From: Caprimulgus europaeus
Lineage: Eukaryota > Chordata > Aves > Caprimulgiformes > Caprimulgidae
Assembly (NCBI GenBank): GCA_907165065.1
Contig: OU015543.1
Coordinates: forward strand, 13,085,638-13,149,637
DNA: 64,000 nt
Direction: 5' to 3'
The position numbers and the translations under genes were made by a program. Positions 32,821 to 44,077 of this stretch are shown here, piece after piece; position 1 is the first letter of the stretch, and each line of letters opens with the position of its first letter. The notes beneath the pieces were generated by a model. That model did no database searches. It saw only the letters and a list, made by a program, of their open reading frames with translations, and was not told the DNA's origin.

Positions 32821-32865
32821 GTCCCCTGGGAGCTGGAAGCAAGAAAGGAGAAGGGCCGGGGGTCC
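32821..32865 (+). other. Candidate 45-bp exon
   Basis: The acceptor TTTGCCCCCTCCCCAG is strong and the donor is GTCC/GTGAGC. Frame 0 reads VPWELEARKEKGRGS and the phase-1 frame PLGAGSKKGEGPGV, both open. Not recognised. Equal in length to 31639-31683 but unrelated in sequence. Confidence 0.15.
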
Positions 32866-32999
32866 GTGAGCCGGTGCCCGTCTCTGCCCACCCCGCTCCC
32901 CTCGGTCCCCGGTTTGCTCCCTGGCGCTGTCCCTCTCCCCGGCCCCGGCCCCGCTCGGTGCTCCGTGGAGCTGTATTTTCAGAGACTGCGGGGGATGTC

Positions 33000-33165
33000 G
33001 TGTGTGTAAAATTAGCACTGCCTTGTTAGTCCTTTTCAGGCTAATTCGGAGTGAAATGCTTTAGCAGCGGTGGGCTGATTCTATCAGGAGAAAAAGAACT
33101 AATTAAATTCACTCTGACCATCAAGCAGTAAATTATTTATACCCAGACAGATGCAATCTGATCTG
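33000..33165. promoter_or_regulatory. AT-rich island
   Basis: Contains GTAAAATTAGCACTGCC, CAGGCTAATTCGG, GAACTAATTAAATTCAC and GTAAATTATTTATACCC. Low-GC with homeodomain cores; likely regulatory. Confidence 0.37.
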
Positions 33166-34300
33166 CAGCATCCAGCCCCACTGAACTCCCCTCCTCCTTG
33201 GTTCGGGGTGAGGGCTGGGTTCAGTGTGCAGAGGGGCGAAGGGGGCAGAGCGAGGGCAGCCGGAGCAGATCCCTTCTCCCCTCCCACACTGGCGCTGCGG
33301 TGGGACCCCTCTGCCGGCACCGTGGCCCTGGCCCCATTGGGGGGCTGTGGGGGTGGGACTTGGGGGGCAGCTGGAAGAAGAGTCAGGGTGTCCCCCCATT
33401 TTCATCCATCTCAGGTTGCTGGTGTCAGACCCTTGCCATCCATTGGGGAGGTGCAGGAGTCCTCCTCCTCCTCTTCTTCCTCCTCCTGGGGAGGAAGGCC
33501 CAGCACCATGCAGAGGGGAGGGCAGGTTCCCGTCACCATGTGTTGGGTCCTGGTGTGGGTCCCCATGCTGTCATGCGATCTCCATCACCCCCATCCCCAC
33601 ATCTCCCCCAGGCCCAGTGGCCATGGGCAGCTCCACTCTGGGCAGATCCCAACCATTCCCATCTCCTTAAGGATTTAATGTTTTTGGTTCTCTGGCCCTG
33701 GTGTCTGATCAGATCATTCGCGTGTCTCAGTGGTGGCAGGAGCTTTGGCTGCTTAAAAGCTGCAGTTCCCTCTAATTACTATTGAGCTGAGATCCCTCTC
33801 CTTCCCTCGAATCGAAAGGAAAGAGTGGAAAATCGTTGGCTGATCCTTCGGGGGGTTGTAAAGGATTCCAGCGGCCTGGGAAGCGGCTCCGGCTGGGGCT
33901 GGGTAAGGCAGCGCCTTAGGAATCATCTGGCTGCTATTTAAGCTACAGACACAGGAGCTCACTGTGGAGCAGCCGGGACGCTGCCTTGCAGGGTCTGTGC
34001 CTTCCTGGGGAAGATCATCTCCATCCCGTCCTCGGGCGGGCGCAGCGTTGGGAGCACTGGTTTAACTGGTGAGGTCTCTGCTGTGCCCAGGGCCGGGCAG
34101 CCGGGAGCGTGTCCGCGGCACCGCCGGGCAGGGGTAGCGGTGCCGGGTTTGTGTGTCCCAGGGAGCAGCCAGGCAGGCACTGGAGCTGCGGTTTTCCCCT
34201 GGGAGCTGCCCCGCTGCTCCTGCAGCCCAGGGGGTCGAGGGCAACAGCTCCTCTGGAGACAATTCTGGGCTCTGGCTGCATTTTTTGTGGTGTTTAAGGA
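33166..34300. other. Mostly GC-rich stretch
   Basis: A moderately AT-rich patch at 33670-33790 includes GATCAGATCATTCGCG and CTCTAATTACTATTGAGC and may be a small regulatory element. A CCT/TCC microsatellite lies at about 33458-33486. No gene. Confidence 0.35.
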
Positions 34301-34304
34301 TAAG

Positions 34305-34475
34305 TTTTGCCCAGGGAAGCTGTGGCTGCTCCTCCCTGGAAGTGTTCCAGGCCAGGTTGGATGAGGCTTTGAGCAACCTGGTCTCGTGGAAGGTGTCCCT
34401 GGTGCTGGCAGGGGGGTTGGAACTGGATGAGCTTGAAGGTCCCTCCCAACCCAAACCAGTGTGGGATTCTGTGAT
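34305..34475 (+). mobile_element. CR1 LINE fragment, 3' end
   Basis: Sense CR1 terminus: GCCCAGGGAAGCTGTGGCTG, CCCTGGAAGTGTTCCAGGCC, GGTTGGATGAGGCTTTGAGC, GGGGGGTTGGAACTGGATGA, CCCAACCCAAACC and terminal ATTCTGTGAT. Truncated at the 5' end and non-coding, thus inactive. Slightly closer to the remembered consensus than the copy at 8968. Confidence 0.93.
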
Positions 34476-34619
34476 AAATCAGCTGTTAACCAGCCCGTGT
34501 CTGTCCGGGCCGAGTTCCTCCGGTGCAGAGGGCTGGAGCGGAGCTTTCCTGAGGGCTGCCCAGCAATTATTCCCGATAAGAGGTGGCATGGGCGGGCTCA
34601 GGGCTCTTGCCCGCAGTGC

Positions 34620-34930
34620 CTGGTAGCTTTGAACTGATAACTTCTCACAACAAATTTATTTTTCCATAACACTTGAGGTAAAAGTGCAGGCAAAAGGCTC
34701 TGACAAGGTTCAGCCTCACAAAGCCCCGTCGGCGGGCGCGGGGCGAGGCGGCGGCGCCGCGTTTTGGGATGGTTGAGCCCAAATGGTGTTTGCGTTTGCA
34801 GCGGTGATTAATCTCTGTAGAGGGGAGGGAACTCCTGTTATGAATCAGGCTCATAACTCTCGGCACATATTTCCACAGCCCCGCTGAACTATTAATCCTC
34901 CCGGCTCCCTGGAGTAGGGAGGATGGAGGG
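34620..34930. promoter_or_regulatory. AT-rich island pair with OTX/PITX-type TAATC sites
   Basis: Two low-GC halves around a GC-rich bridge (34725-34765). The left half has CAAATTTATTTTTCCATAAC; the right half has GGTGATTAATCTCTG and GAACTATTAATCCTCC, each with a TAATC core of the type bound by OTX/PITX/GSC homeodomains. Factor assignment is inference. Confidence 0.35.
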
Positions 34931-35060
34931 GGAAATGTCACCTTGTGGCAGGAGAGCTGTGATACGCGGCCAAGCCAGCCAGCTCTGCCTTGGAGATGGC
35001 TCCTGGTCTCCAGATCACTCCTGTGGACCATGTGGCCTCACAATTGATTTAAAAAGGGGG

Positions 35061-35084
35061 AAAAAAAAAAAAAAAAAGAAAAAG
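35061..35084 (+). repeat. A-rich run
   Basis: A run of A interrupted once by G, preceded by GGGGG. It is not at a recognisable retrocopy or SINE end, so it is only a simple repeat. Confidence 0.8.
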
Positions 35085-35089
35085 GCAAC

Positions 35090-36295
35090 TGCTTAGCTCT
35101 GGTTTTGCTGCTGCTGAGAGGACAGATTTGCCTGCTGGCAGCTCACTGCCATTAAATGGATGAGCTATTCAAGTGTGGGTTATGGATTTAGGATCAGGCT
35201 GGCTGTGCTGGAGAAGACACACGATGCTGAGCCCAGATGGATGTGTGGTCCGGGATGGGGGCCCGGGGGGAGCTGACACGCTCTTTTCAGTAGCAGCAGA
35301 AGGTGGGATGGAGGAGCCTTCACCAGGAGCTGATAACCTTGCAAAGGGCGAGAAGCTCCTCCAGCCTCCTCTGTCTGTGTGTGGGCGGTTTGGCCGGGTC
35401 CCCTCCTGGCTGCACATGAGGGAGAGTCACCGAGGGGGGGACACGCTGCAGCCTCCGGAGCAGGAAGAGCGAGGCCGGGTTTCAGCTGGCAGCCGAGTTG
35501 GGTGACAGGAGGTGGATTAAACAGGCTCTGCTCGGAGGAAGGAATTGGCAATGGGTTTGGTGACATTGGCTGGAAGGGACCATGGGCTGCGTGTGCCAGC
35601 GCTGGAGGAGAGGGCTTGGATGCGCCGGGCAATGGGGCCGGGGCTGCTTCATCCCCATGACCCACTGTGCTGCAGCTTGGTGGGCAAGGGTGAGCTCCTG
35701 GCGAGCTCCTGGTGAGCTCCTGGTGCGCTCCTGGTGCACTCCCAGCTTCCTTAGTGTCTCTTGCCCATGGCAAGCGTGTTGGTTCCTGGCAGCCCATCAC
35801 CAGGGCGGTGCTGGCAGCCAGGCACTGGAGCAGCTTGCCGAGGTGGCCGGCCAGGGACACCACCGTCCCCCTCCCTGCTGGACAGCACCCGGAGAGGAGC
35901 CTTGCTTAGCTTGAGCATTTCAGAGCCTAGGAGGAACTTGCAGGCTGCAAATACCCCTTTCCAGACCCAAAACTGCCACGAAAATCCCCACTGCTCCCGC
36001 GGGCAGCCGGCACACACAGCCCTGGCATCCGTGGGCAGCAAGGGAGCCGTGCTCCTGCCCCGTCCCCGACAGCCACTGCGGAGAGGGACCTGATGGTTTG
36101 GGTTTTGGCTCACGAGGATCAATTTGTACACTGAGCAGCCGGAACACAGACAGAGCAGTCGGAAGGCGAATCCTTGGTGTTGCTCTGTTTGGGGTGGGAC
36201 GCCACGTGCTCGCAGCCCAGGGACGTGCCTGCGGTAGCCCGCGAGTGTCGCTGGAGCTGCCGGGTGGAGCCCGGCCCGGCAGTGCTGGCACGGTT
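35090..36295. other. GC-rich stretch with a short 12-bp tandem
   Basis: GAGCTCCTGGTG-like units repeat about four times at 35692-35742. Otherwise only domainless open frames are seen. Confidence 0.4.
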
Positions 36296-36299
36296 CAAG

Positions 36300-36725
36300 A
36301 AGCACAAGCATTTTAATTTTTCTTTATTTTTATTTTCCATTTTTGACATTGTTCCTCAACCCCTCTATCGCACTTCTTGTTAAGCTGTTAAATCACTCCA
36401 TTTATTTAGTACGAGCATTGCTGAGAGCTCATTTTTATCTTGGTGAAAACCAGACTTGCTCATGGGCACATAATGAAATTGTATAAATATACCCTTAGCT
36501 GGGAATCTAATTTATTTTTCCTGTTCATTATGGGGTAGAAGGCCATTATGAGATGTATAACTTTTTTTTTTTCCCAGTGCTGGAATTGAAAGGCTGGTGT
36601 GGGCTCTTTTTATACTGATGATTTCGTCCTGATTCAATTTGAAGCTGGTTAGAGCTCAAATACTGTAGCATAATTGACAAAGATCAGTGTGGGTTGTAAT
36701 GCTAATGTCTTGTCTGCGGCTCCAG
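36300..36725. promoter_or_regulatory. AT-rich island (~425 bp), strong conserved-element candidate
   Basis: Contains CATTTTAATTTTTC, GTTAAATCACTCCATTTATT, GGGCACATAATGAAATTGTA, TAAATATACCC, GAATCTAATTTATTTTTCC, GTTCATTATGGGG, CATAATTGACAAAG and GTAATGCTAATGTC. No coding frame. Among the longest low-GC blocks in the window; enhancer inferred. Confidence 0.44.
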
Positions 36726-36954
36726 CAGCGGCGCTGGGCAAAGGCACGTTGGAAACCACGTCCAGGGGACAGTGGCCGGGTCGTGGAGTGCCGGGACGGG
36801 TGTGAGGAGTGGGACCCAGCTGCCCGGGACCACCATATCCACCAGTATCCCTGCCCAGCCGTGGGAGCGCGGGGCCCGGTGTGTCCCGTGCCGCGGGGAG
36901 TGGCAGTGACCCGACCCCGGGGTCAGTGGGATGTGAGTGTGTCCATTTGTCCAT
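36726..36954. other. GC-rich spacer between two AT-rich islands
   Basis: Nothing recognisable. Confidence 0.4.
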
Positions 36955-37250
36955 CAGCGGGATTGATTTTTGACTGCATTGGTATTGCCATAAAGTCATG
37001 TTTATAGAGCTATAATTAAGCGGGGCCATTTAGCAGGCAGCGTTAAGTGCTGAGCAGATTTATGGCACGGCTCAGCCTTCTGCAGTGTTGTTTCACCACG
37101 AAGCACACCGGGTTGTCTGTGCTCTGCGGTGGTGTTCGTGTGACAGTGATTAGTGTAATGGGGGTTTCCGGGGTCGTGTTGCCAAGCTAAGGAAACAGCA
37201 ATTACCGTCCCGCTGCAGTATCGACTTAATTGCATCCATTTGCGAGTGAC
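36955..37250. promoter_or_regulatory. AT-rich island
   Basis: Contains TTGATTTTTGACTGCATTGG, GCTATAATTAAGC, GTGATTAGTGTAATGG, CAGCAATTACCG and CGACTTAATTGCATCC. Close neighbour of 36300-36725, so the two may form one regulatory block. Confidence 0.4.
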
Positions 37251-38399
37251 ACGAGCTCGGGTGCACAGGAGCAGCTGGTGGGTGAGCCCTGGCCACCCTG
37301 TGCCCGCTGGCCCCGTCCTGCCCTGCCCGGGGGATGCTGCTGCCCTGGCCGTGGCGCGGCGGGTTCGGTATTGAGTGGCAGGAAGAGCAACTCCCGTGCG
37401 GTGTTGCCGTCCGGTGCTGGGCGGCCTCAGTGGGCTCCTGGACACACTTGGCTGCAGCAAAGTCCCCGGTGCCGTGGTGCTGGTGGGTTCAGGGTGCCTG
37501 GCATGGGGGGATGGCATGGGACAGCCGGTGGGAACGGGAGCCCCAAGGGCTCGCGGTGCTTCGTTGGCATCACCCAGGGCCGGGTTGTCTCCCCGCAGCT
37601 GCATTTCAGCCTCGCTCCCTTCTGTCTTGTGCCCAAGGTTGCTGCTCTGGTGAGCAGTGATGGGGACACGGGGAGTGGTGAGGCCATGAGCTGCTGGTGC
37701 CCCTGAGCGGTCACACGTCTGTCCTCACACCAGGGAGCTGGGTGGCCAGGGCATGAGCTGGCCAAGTGCTGCTGGGAGAGGGGAGCAAACAGATCCGAGG
37801 GTGAAAGTGCCAACGGTGAATTTGCAGCGGTGCAATTAGAGCCGACCTTGGCGTGTGCTTGTCTCAGCCTTTCCTCTGGCCTCTCTCCCCTGACAGCTTT
37901 CCTGAGATCTCCAGATTTACTGGCTCAGCCCTTCGCCATCCGTGAGGTTCTGCAGAGCCTTGACAGGAAGCCGGTGGAGGCTGAGCAGGGGCCTTTCCTC
38001 AGCATCCCCCGTTTCTGTGCCTGTCTGTGGGCAGGTCCCGTCTTTAACGGGGTGTGGGAAGCACCTGGGGATGCCGAGGAGTGCAATGGGCTGGAGCCCC
38101 ACCGTACCACCCTGCTGTACCGTCCCACTGTACTGCCCCGCTGGCAGGGACTGTGGGCAGTGGGGATGGCCACTGTGCCACCAAGGGAGGTTGGGGACGC
38201 GTGTCCCGCTGCGTGACTCCGGTCCCTCGCCTGCTGACCTCAAGGCAGTGGAGCATCACACGAGGCTCGTGGATGTGCTGCCGTGCGTGCAGCAATCCCC
38301 TCTCTCTTCACACGTTGGGAAAGGGCAGCCTTCCTCTCTCCTCCTGCCCTTGCTACGTGCGCTTCCCCGGTGTGCTGCAGGAATCAGATGGGCTTTTGC
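37251..38399. other. GC-rich stretch, no gene
   Basis: Domainless open frames on both strands; no repeats or RNA genes recognised. Confidence 0.4.
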
Positions 38400-38515
38400 C
38401 GACTAAGAGGTGTTAAATGGCTCTAAATACTCTTCACGCTGCAATATCTCCACCACAGCGTTTAATTGAGTGCCATAGAAATGCCTATAAATAAATGTAA
38501 TGTGCCTGTGCCAGG
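38400..38515. promoter_or_regulatory. AT-rich island with T-box-like half-site
   Basis: AGGTGTTAAA at 38408-38417 matches a T-box half-site (AGGTGT). It is followed by GCTCTAAATACTC, GCGTTTAATTGAGTGCC and TATAAATAAATGTAATG. A small conserved element is likely. Confidence 0.35.
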
Positions 38516-38580
38516 ACCCTCCTACGGCATCTCGGAGCTTGCAAGAAAGTCGAGAAGCGGCTTCTGCTCAGGCTGCAGCT

Positions 38581-38640
38581 CCTGCCCTCCCCTCCCGGCT
38601 CCTGCCCTCCCCTCCCGGCTCCTGCCCTCCCCTCCCGGCT
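38581..38640 (+). repeat. Perfect 20-bp tandem repeat, three copies
   Basis: CCTGCCCTCCCCTCCCGGCT occurs three times without change, with a degenerate fourth copy. The pure pyrimidine/GC unit lets the complementary frames stay open (Gly/Arg/Glu repeats). Confidence 0.95.
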
Positions 38641-38649
38641 CCTGCCCTT

Positions 38650-41225
38650 TCCTTTCCCTCCTTTTTTCCCCATCTGAGGGCAAGTGGGTCCAGCCTGGTG
38701 TCGGTGCCCACTGGGATGGGACTGGGAAGCTCCTTGCAGACATCCTCGCTGCTCCCATCGTCCCCTGATGCCACGTCCCCAGAAGTGGGCACCTGTCATC
38801 CATCTGCAGCCCGGAGTCAGGCAGAAGCAGCGAGGACCAGTGCCAGCGAGGGAGATGAGGGAGCAGAGAGAAGGGTATGGGGCATCTCACGGCTCTTTGT
38901 GCCGTTCCTGCATCTGTATTTGTGTCCAGGTTCCTTTGTGACTGGAGATCCGTACACACCAAAACAGACGGATTTCCCACCAGGCTGCCCGAAATCTCTG
39001 GCGGATCAGACGCTGAGTCCAAGCAGAGAGAATGGGAGTGCTGTGCTTTAGCTGTTGCAAAAGGTGCTTTTCGGTTGCTGGTGTGCGGAGCTGCCTCCTG
39101 AGAAGCTGCTGAATTCCTTCCACGTTCCCTTCCCAGAGCCTGGATTAGAGAGAATAAACAACGAGCTCACGGAGGGGAGGAGTGGGCAGCCGGCGCGGCG
39201 CTCCTGTGGGTGCCACAAGCTGGCACAGCTGCCGTGGCAAATGTTGGGTGCCCAAGGTGCTAGTGCCACAGGGTGACCTCGCTGCAGGTCCCCTCCCTGG
39301 CTGTGGCCACAGGGCAGGGGATGGAGCTGGCTGCACACACGGAGTGTTCCCATTGGCACCCCCTGGCCAGGCTGCTCCGTGTGCCAAGGCGGGCACTGGG
39401 AAGGCTGTGGGGTCCCCGAGACCCCCCTGTGCCAGGCAGCTGGACCAACCCCTCTCGTGGTAGTGGAGCCTTGGGGCCTTGTGTAGGATCCTCAGCCAGC
39501 GGAGATCCCTAAATAGGCTCCTCAGACTCGGCATTTGAGGCCTCTTCAGCTCTGATGAGCCACTCTGATGTGACTATTTCAAATCCTAATTGCTTTAATC
39601 AGCTCGCCTTCAGCCACAGCTCTGCCAGCACAGACCGCAGGCTGAGGGCTCTCCTGCTGCCCTTCCACCCACTGCCCCTGCGCTCCAGGAGCAGCTGCAG
39701 CCTGGGCACCGTGCAGTGACCCAGCGTCCCCTGGTCATGGCACCCCGCGGCTCTGTGCCGGCGTGTGCTGATGGAGTGATAGGCTGGTGGGATGGTTGGT
39801 GGGGTGGTTGGTGGGATGGGCAGTGGAATGGCTGTGGAGCTGAGCACGTGTCTCCTGGGGAGGGGTGGACAAGGACTTTAACAAAAGAGGGGACAAGGAG
39901 CTGCTGTTACCGTGGCTGAAGGACGCCGGTGTTTTGATGAGCTGGGAATTCCCTGTGTCCTCTCTTGTAACTCCCTGTGCTCACCTTTCTCCCCGTGAAT
40001 TCCCTTCCATGGCCACAATCACTATTCCTGCGGCCAGGAGAAGGGGACACGGCCCAGCCCGCGGCTGCAGCTTTGCACTTGCAGCTTCTCTCGTGGTGGT
40101 GGCACGGGGACCAAGGTGGCAGCCCTGTCCCTGGGTTTGGTGCCCTCCAGCCCCCTCCTGCCTCTGGCTCAAAGTGTTTCTCCATCCACATCCTGCTGTG
40201 GGGACACCGGGGCTTAGGGACAGAGCTGGATGGATGGGTGGAGGCTGGGACGGATGGGAAAGTGCCGGATTAAAATAGCGCGGCGCTTCCCCGGCTGGGG
40301 AGCCTCATGGCAGGAGCTGTGTGGTGGAAAGGCACCCACACGGCTGTGCGAGGAGGAGGAGGGTGCTGGCTGATCAGTGCCTGACACCAGCTTTGCTGGG
40401 CAGGGGCAGAGGGGCAGGAGATGAGAAGACCCACATCTATGGGTGCAGTGCTGCTGCCGCGGGACCCCCTCCCCACCTTTGTTGCCTCTCTGGGGTTCTC
40501 CTTGGCCACGTGCCGGCGCAGGGTGATCCCCAGGGCCAGTTCCCTTCCTCAGCTCGAGGCTTTGCGGCTGCTGAACGCCAGGCTGGGCAGGAGGGATGCG
40601 TTTGCCCCTTTCCAGGAGGGACTTGGCAGAGGAGGGCTGGGGACCGGGGTGCTGAGCGCTGGCAGGGCCGGCAGCCGCGGGCAGGAAATGAGCAGGAAGC
40701 TGCCTGCTGCGGCCGGCGATGCCGGCTTCCCCGCCGGGGCTGGCGGGCTCTCTGCCTGGCAGCGTGGAAGCCACGTGCTGGGGGATGGTGCCGGCACCCT
40801 GGGTGCCAGCACCAGCTCTTGGGGACAGGCTGCCCCTCGCCTTCTGTTGTGCCCTAACTTGGCTTCTCCAGGGCTACGTCCCACCTGCAGCCCCTCTGCC
40901 AGCGCCAAGCAAGCCCTGGTCCTCGTCCCACCTGGCTTGGGGATGCGGGGCTGCTCCAGCCTCTGGACATGTCCCTGTGGGGCACTGCTGGCCGTATGGA
41001 ACCAGCCCTTCACCTCCCCTCATGCTGGGTTTGGGGGCAGAACATGTCCCCTGTCCCTTGGTGCCGCACTCGCCTGGCCCCATGGCATGGCAGCCTGCTC
41101 GCCGCCGGGCTGCCTGGTGATGAGCGATGCCAGGGCTGGATGGCAACGTGTGGCAGCAGCCCTGGGGCCGTTGTCCCAGAATATCCCTGAATGAGCAGAA
41201 AACCTCGTCCAGTGGATTGCACAAC
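38650..41225. other. GC-rich intron-like stretch
   Basis: Contains one small AT patch at 39550-39605 (GTGACTATTTC, CCTAATTGCTTTAATCAGC) that may be regulatory, and imperfect GGTGGGATGGTT repeats at 39785-39830. The 257-codon frame at 40421-41194 is domainless and opposed by minus-strand frames. No gene is supported. Confidence 0.4.
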
Positions 41226-41229
41226 TTCC

Positions 41230-41480
41230 CGGGGAATGAGGACATCTCCGCATTTATTCAAGGACATCCCTTCTCAATTAAATCCCGGCATGGGCTAAAC
41301 AAATGGGCTGCTGAGATCAAAGAGTTCTTTTTTCTACCTTTTTTTTTTTCTCAAATCATTGAAGGGATGCATTGGAGGAGAGCGGGTGTTTGACTTCCAC
41401 CCGCCTGGCGGGGAGGAGAAGCTTCCATTGCATTCACATAAAGGAGTTTGGCTGCGTTAATGTGGGAGCGGAGGGTTTGT
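41230..41480. promoter_or_regulatory. Moderately AT-rich island
   Basis: Contains GCATTTATTCAAGG, CTCAATTAAATCCC, GGGCTAAACAAATGGGC, a T run at 41340-41350, and GCGTTAATGTGG and GTAATTGATGG at the right edge. Less dense in motifs than the best islands. Confidence 0.28.
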
Positions 41481-41539
41481 AATTGATGGTTCAGGGGTGA
41501 TGGCCCTGGGAGGTCGCGGTGGCTGCGGGTGAGCCCGTT

Positions 41540-41665
41540 GGTGTGGGATTGCCCATCGGTGTGGGATTGCCCATCGGTGTGGGATTGCCCCTCCGTGTGG
41601 GATTGCCCCTCGGTGTGGGATTGTCCATCGGTGTGGGATTGCCCCTCGGTGTGAGATTGCCCGTT
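41540..41665 (+). repeat. Minisatellite, 18-bp unit, seven copies
   Basis: Seven 18-bp units of GGTGTGGGATTGCCCMTC with single-base variants; the last copy is the most diverged. 18 is divisible by three, so the frames read six-residue repeats (for example VGLPIG on plus, PHRWAI on minus). There is no other sign of coding. Confidence 0.95.
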
Positions 41666-41669
41666 GCAC

Positions 41670-42145
41670 ACCTGGAGCTGAGTGGCCGTGTGCTGGGGCT
41701 GGAGCCCTCGTGTCCCCCGGCTCCTCCTTGGGCTCCGTGGGGATTGATGGTGTCGTTCCCGCGTTGGGCCGGGGCCGGCCATGCTGCAGGCCGGGATTTA
41801 TGGTGGAATCTGCCTGGGTGAAGGTTTTATCGCAGCTGTTAAACAGCCGAGTGTGTGCTGGGGGGCTGGGCAGGGCCCCTGGTTACTGCTGGGTCAGCCA
41901 GGGTCTGCTTCCACAATCATCGTTAATGATGGGGGCTGCTCTCCTGAGACCCTGCCGTTCCCTCCCGCTGGCACCCTTGCACCCCAGAGCCACTCCTAGG
42001 TGTTGCTCTGGCCGTCCCTGGGGCTCCGTGCTCTCCCCTACAGCCCCCGGCACGTGCCAGAGCCCCTGGAGAGGGGAGGACGCGCCAGGGCAAAGAGCCT
42101 GTGCGGCACCTGCCAGCGCGGCAAGCCCTGGAGCCGTGGAGGTGT
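41670..42145. other. GC-rich spacer between minisatellites
   Basis: No gene recognised. CATCGTTAATGATG lies near 41920. Confidence 0.4.
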
Positions 42146-42250
42146 GAGGTGCACGGTGTGAGGTGCACGGTGTGAGGTGCACGGTGTGAGGTGCGAGGTG
42201 CACGGTGGGAGGTGCACGGTGCGAGGTGCACGGTGCGAGGTGCACGGTGT
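42146..42250 (+). repeat. Minisatellite, 14-bp unit
   Basis: GAGGTGCACGGTGT recurs about seven times with one half unit inserted at 42188-42194. CpG variants (GTGT/GTGC/GTGG) differ at the last positions. The complementary frames read Cys/Thr/Ser/His/Arg-rich repeats and mimic a protein. Confidence 0.95.
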
Positions 42251-42515
42251 ACAGCACCGCGGCGTGCCGGCGCTGGCAGTGGCACTGTGGGACCGCGCTG
42301 GCTGTGAGCCCTGAGCTGGAGGGGTTAACCCTTCCTGCCTTGGCAGCCCCAGCTCTGCTGTGGGGCACTGAGGTGGGTTTTTGGGGGTGCTGAGCATGGT
42401 GACGTTCAGCCGCACACAGCCCTGGGGTCCAGCCGTGTCCCCCGGAGCTGTCCCGGCACCAGGACTGGCCGTGGTTGGCACAGCCGCCCCCGGGGTCTGC
42501 GGTGACGTGGGCCTG
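42251..42515. other. GC-rich spacer
   Basis: Nothing recognisable. Confidence 0.4.
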
Positions 42516-42519
42516 ACCT

Positions 42520-42970
42520 CTGTCACGGATCTGTCTGTTAAGAAATCGATCCCTTCGCCACCAGCCCTGTCTCCCTTTTCCTTTTAAATGCTGTCACTCT
42601 TCTATTTCCTGGCCTCTCTAATAGATTTTTATATAATCACTACAGTGCACTTTTAAAGAGCGATAGATCACGTTCATTGCTTTTCCCCATGATTAATTTC
42701 CCATAATAGTCCTCTGTAACACCAAGGCAAAGAGAGGAGAGAGAAGAAAACCCCCACATTATCCACTTTGTGCTCAGAGTATAAATGAATTAGATTTAAT
42801 TTTTGTTTAATTGTTTCCATAGCTCAGCCCCTGCTAACTTTGCAGGATAATTTATTTTGCAGTCTTGGGGAAAAGAAGGGAAGAAAGTCCCTGCAGCTGA
42901 GTGGTCTGCCTGTGGATAGTGGTTAATTACAGCTGATAGCCTTATCTGCTTGTAATTACTGGCGTGGCGT
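42520..42970. promoter_or_regulatory. AT-rich island (~450 bp), strong conserved-element candidate
   Basis: Contains CTCTAATAGATTTTTATATA, CAGTGCACTTTTAAAGAGCG, CATGATTAATTTCCCATAAT, ATAAATGAATTAGATTTAAT, TTGTTTAATTGTTTCC and GTGGTTAATTACAGC. All frames are closed. One of the two or three best enhancer candidates by composition. Confidence 0.45.
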
Positions 42971-43840
42971 TGGGCACGTGGCTGCTGGCAGCTCCCTTCC
43001 CACACCCCAGGCCTGTCAGGGATGAGCAGCGCGGGGTCCAAAGCCGTGGGTGAGCTGGGAAGGGACGAGATGGGGACATGAGGTGTTCTCATGTGTCTTC
43101 ACAGCCAAAAAGCGCGGGGACCCCGGCCGAGGAGCTGCGTGGCTTGAGGGGGTGGCCGGGCAGCAGCTCAGCCGTGCAGGGGAAGGGACGTGTGTCCTGA
43201 GTGCCAGTGCAGCCAGGGCGAGGGGATTTTACTCTGGACAATTAATTTTTCAGGATAGCTCGTTAAGGGGAATGTTTCGTGGGGAGGGTGTGAGCCTGTG
43301 CCATGGCCCCTCCTGGCTTGGCTGAGCCTCGAGCATCCTTAGAGCTGGACCCCGGGGAAATGGCCCCAGGACCAGCATGGGTGAGACCAGGCAGAGGTCT
43401 GGCAGCGTCACATCCTGCCCGCATCCCACTGCCCCTGTTGCTGGGGAGCTGCTTTGGGGGTCTCCTCTCTGCTCTAGGGGTCTGCACGGCTGCTCTCCTC
43501 TCTGTGCCCAGGCTCCTCGGTTTCCTGGGAATGGTGTCCTGCTTCCCCAGCTTGGTGCTGGTGCCTGGGCAGGGGCTGTGCCAGCAGCGGGGTGAGGAGG
43601 CTCCAGGAATCCCTGCCCAGCATCCCTGCTCAGCATCCCTGCTCCGATGGCCCCAGCTGCTGGAGCCCAGTCCCGTCCTGGTCCTGTCCCAGCGGGAGCG
43701 TGGGAAGAGCCGCGGGGACGGAGCCGTCACACGTCCTCCTCGCCCAGCTCGCCCATTAATCACCGGCTGTGGGGGCATCGGGCCCTGCTTAAAATGCACC
43801 GGCAGTGCCGAGGTGAGAGCAGGAGCTGGAGAGAGCCTCT
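42971..43840. other. GC-rich stretch, no gene
   Basis: Overlapping plus and minus open frames of about 180 codons (43303-43845, 43263-43799) show the GC-shadow pattern. CAATTAATTTTTCAGG lies at 43240. Confidence 0.4.
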
Positions 43841-43844
43841 GCTA

Positions 43845-43938
43845 ATCTGCTCCCTCGGAGACGGGCTACCTTCGGCCTGTTAATCAGCTGCAGTAATTAC
43901 AATCCCAACTTTACATGTGGAATGTTAATTAAAGGACA
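43845..43938. promoter_or_regulatory. Short AT-rich island
   Basis: GCCTGTTAATCAGCTGCAG (homeodomain core next to the E-box CAGCTG), AGTAATTACAATCCC and GAATGTTAATTAAAGG lie within 70 bp. Compact; a homeodomain/bHLH element is possible. Confidence 0.35.
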
Positions 43939-44077
43939 GGACGCAGGGACCTGCAGCCTGGCAGCGAGCGGTGTGCCTGGCGGTGAGGGGTCGGGCTGGG
44001 GGCTGCAGGGGGTCACCCCTGTACCCCCGGCTCATCTGCTTCTCCTCCTGCAGCTGCGGCAGGTGCCGAGGGCGGTG

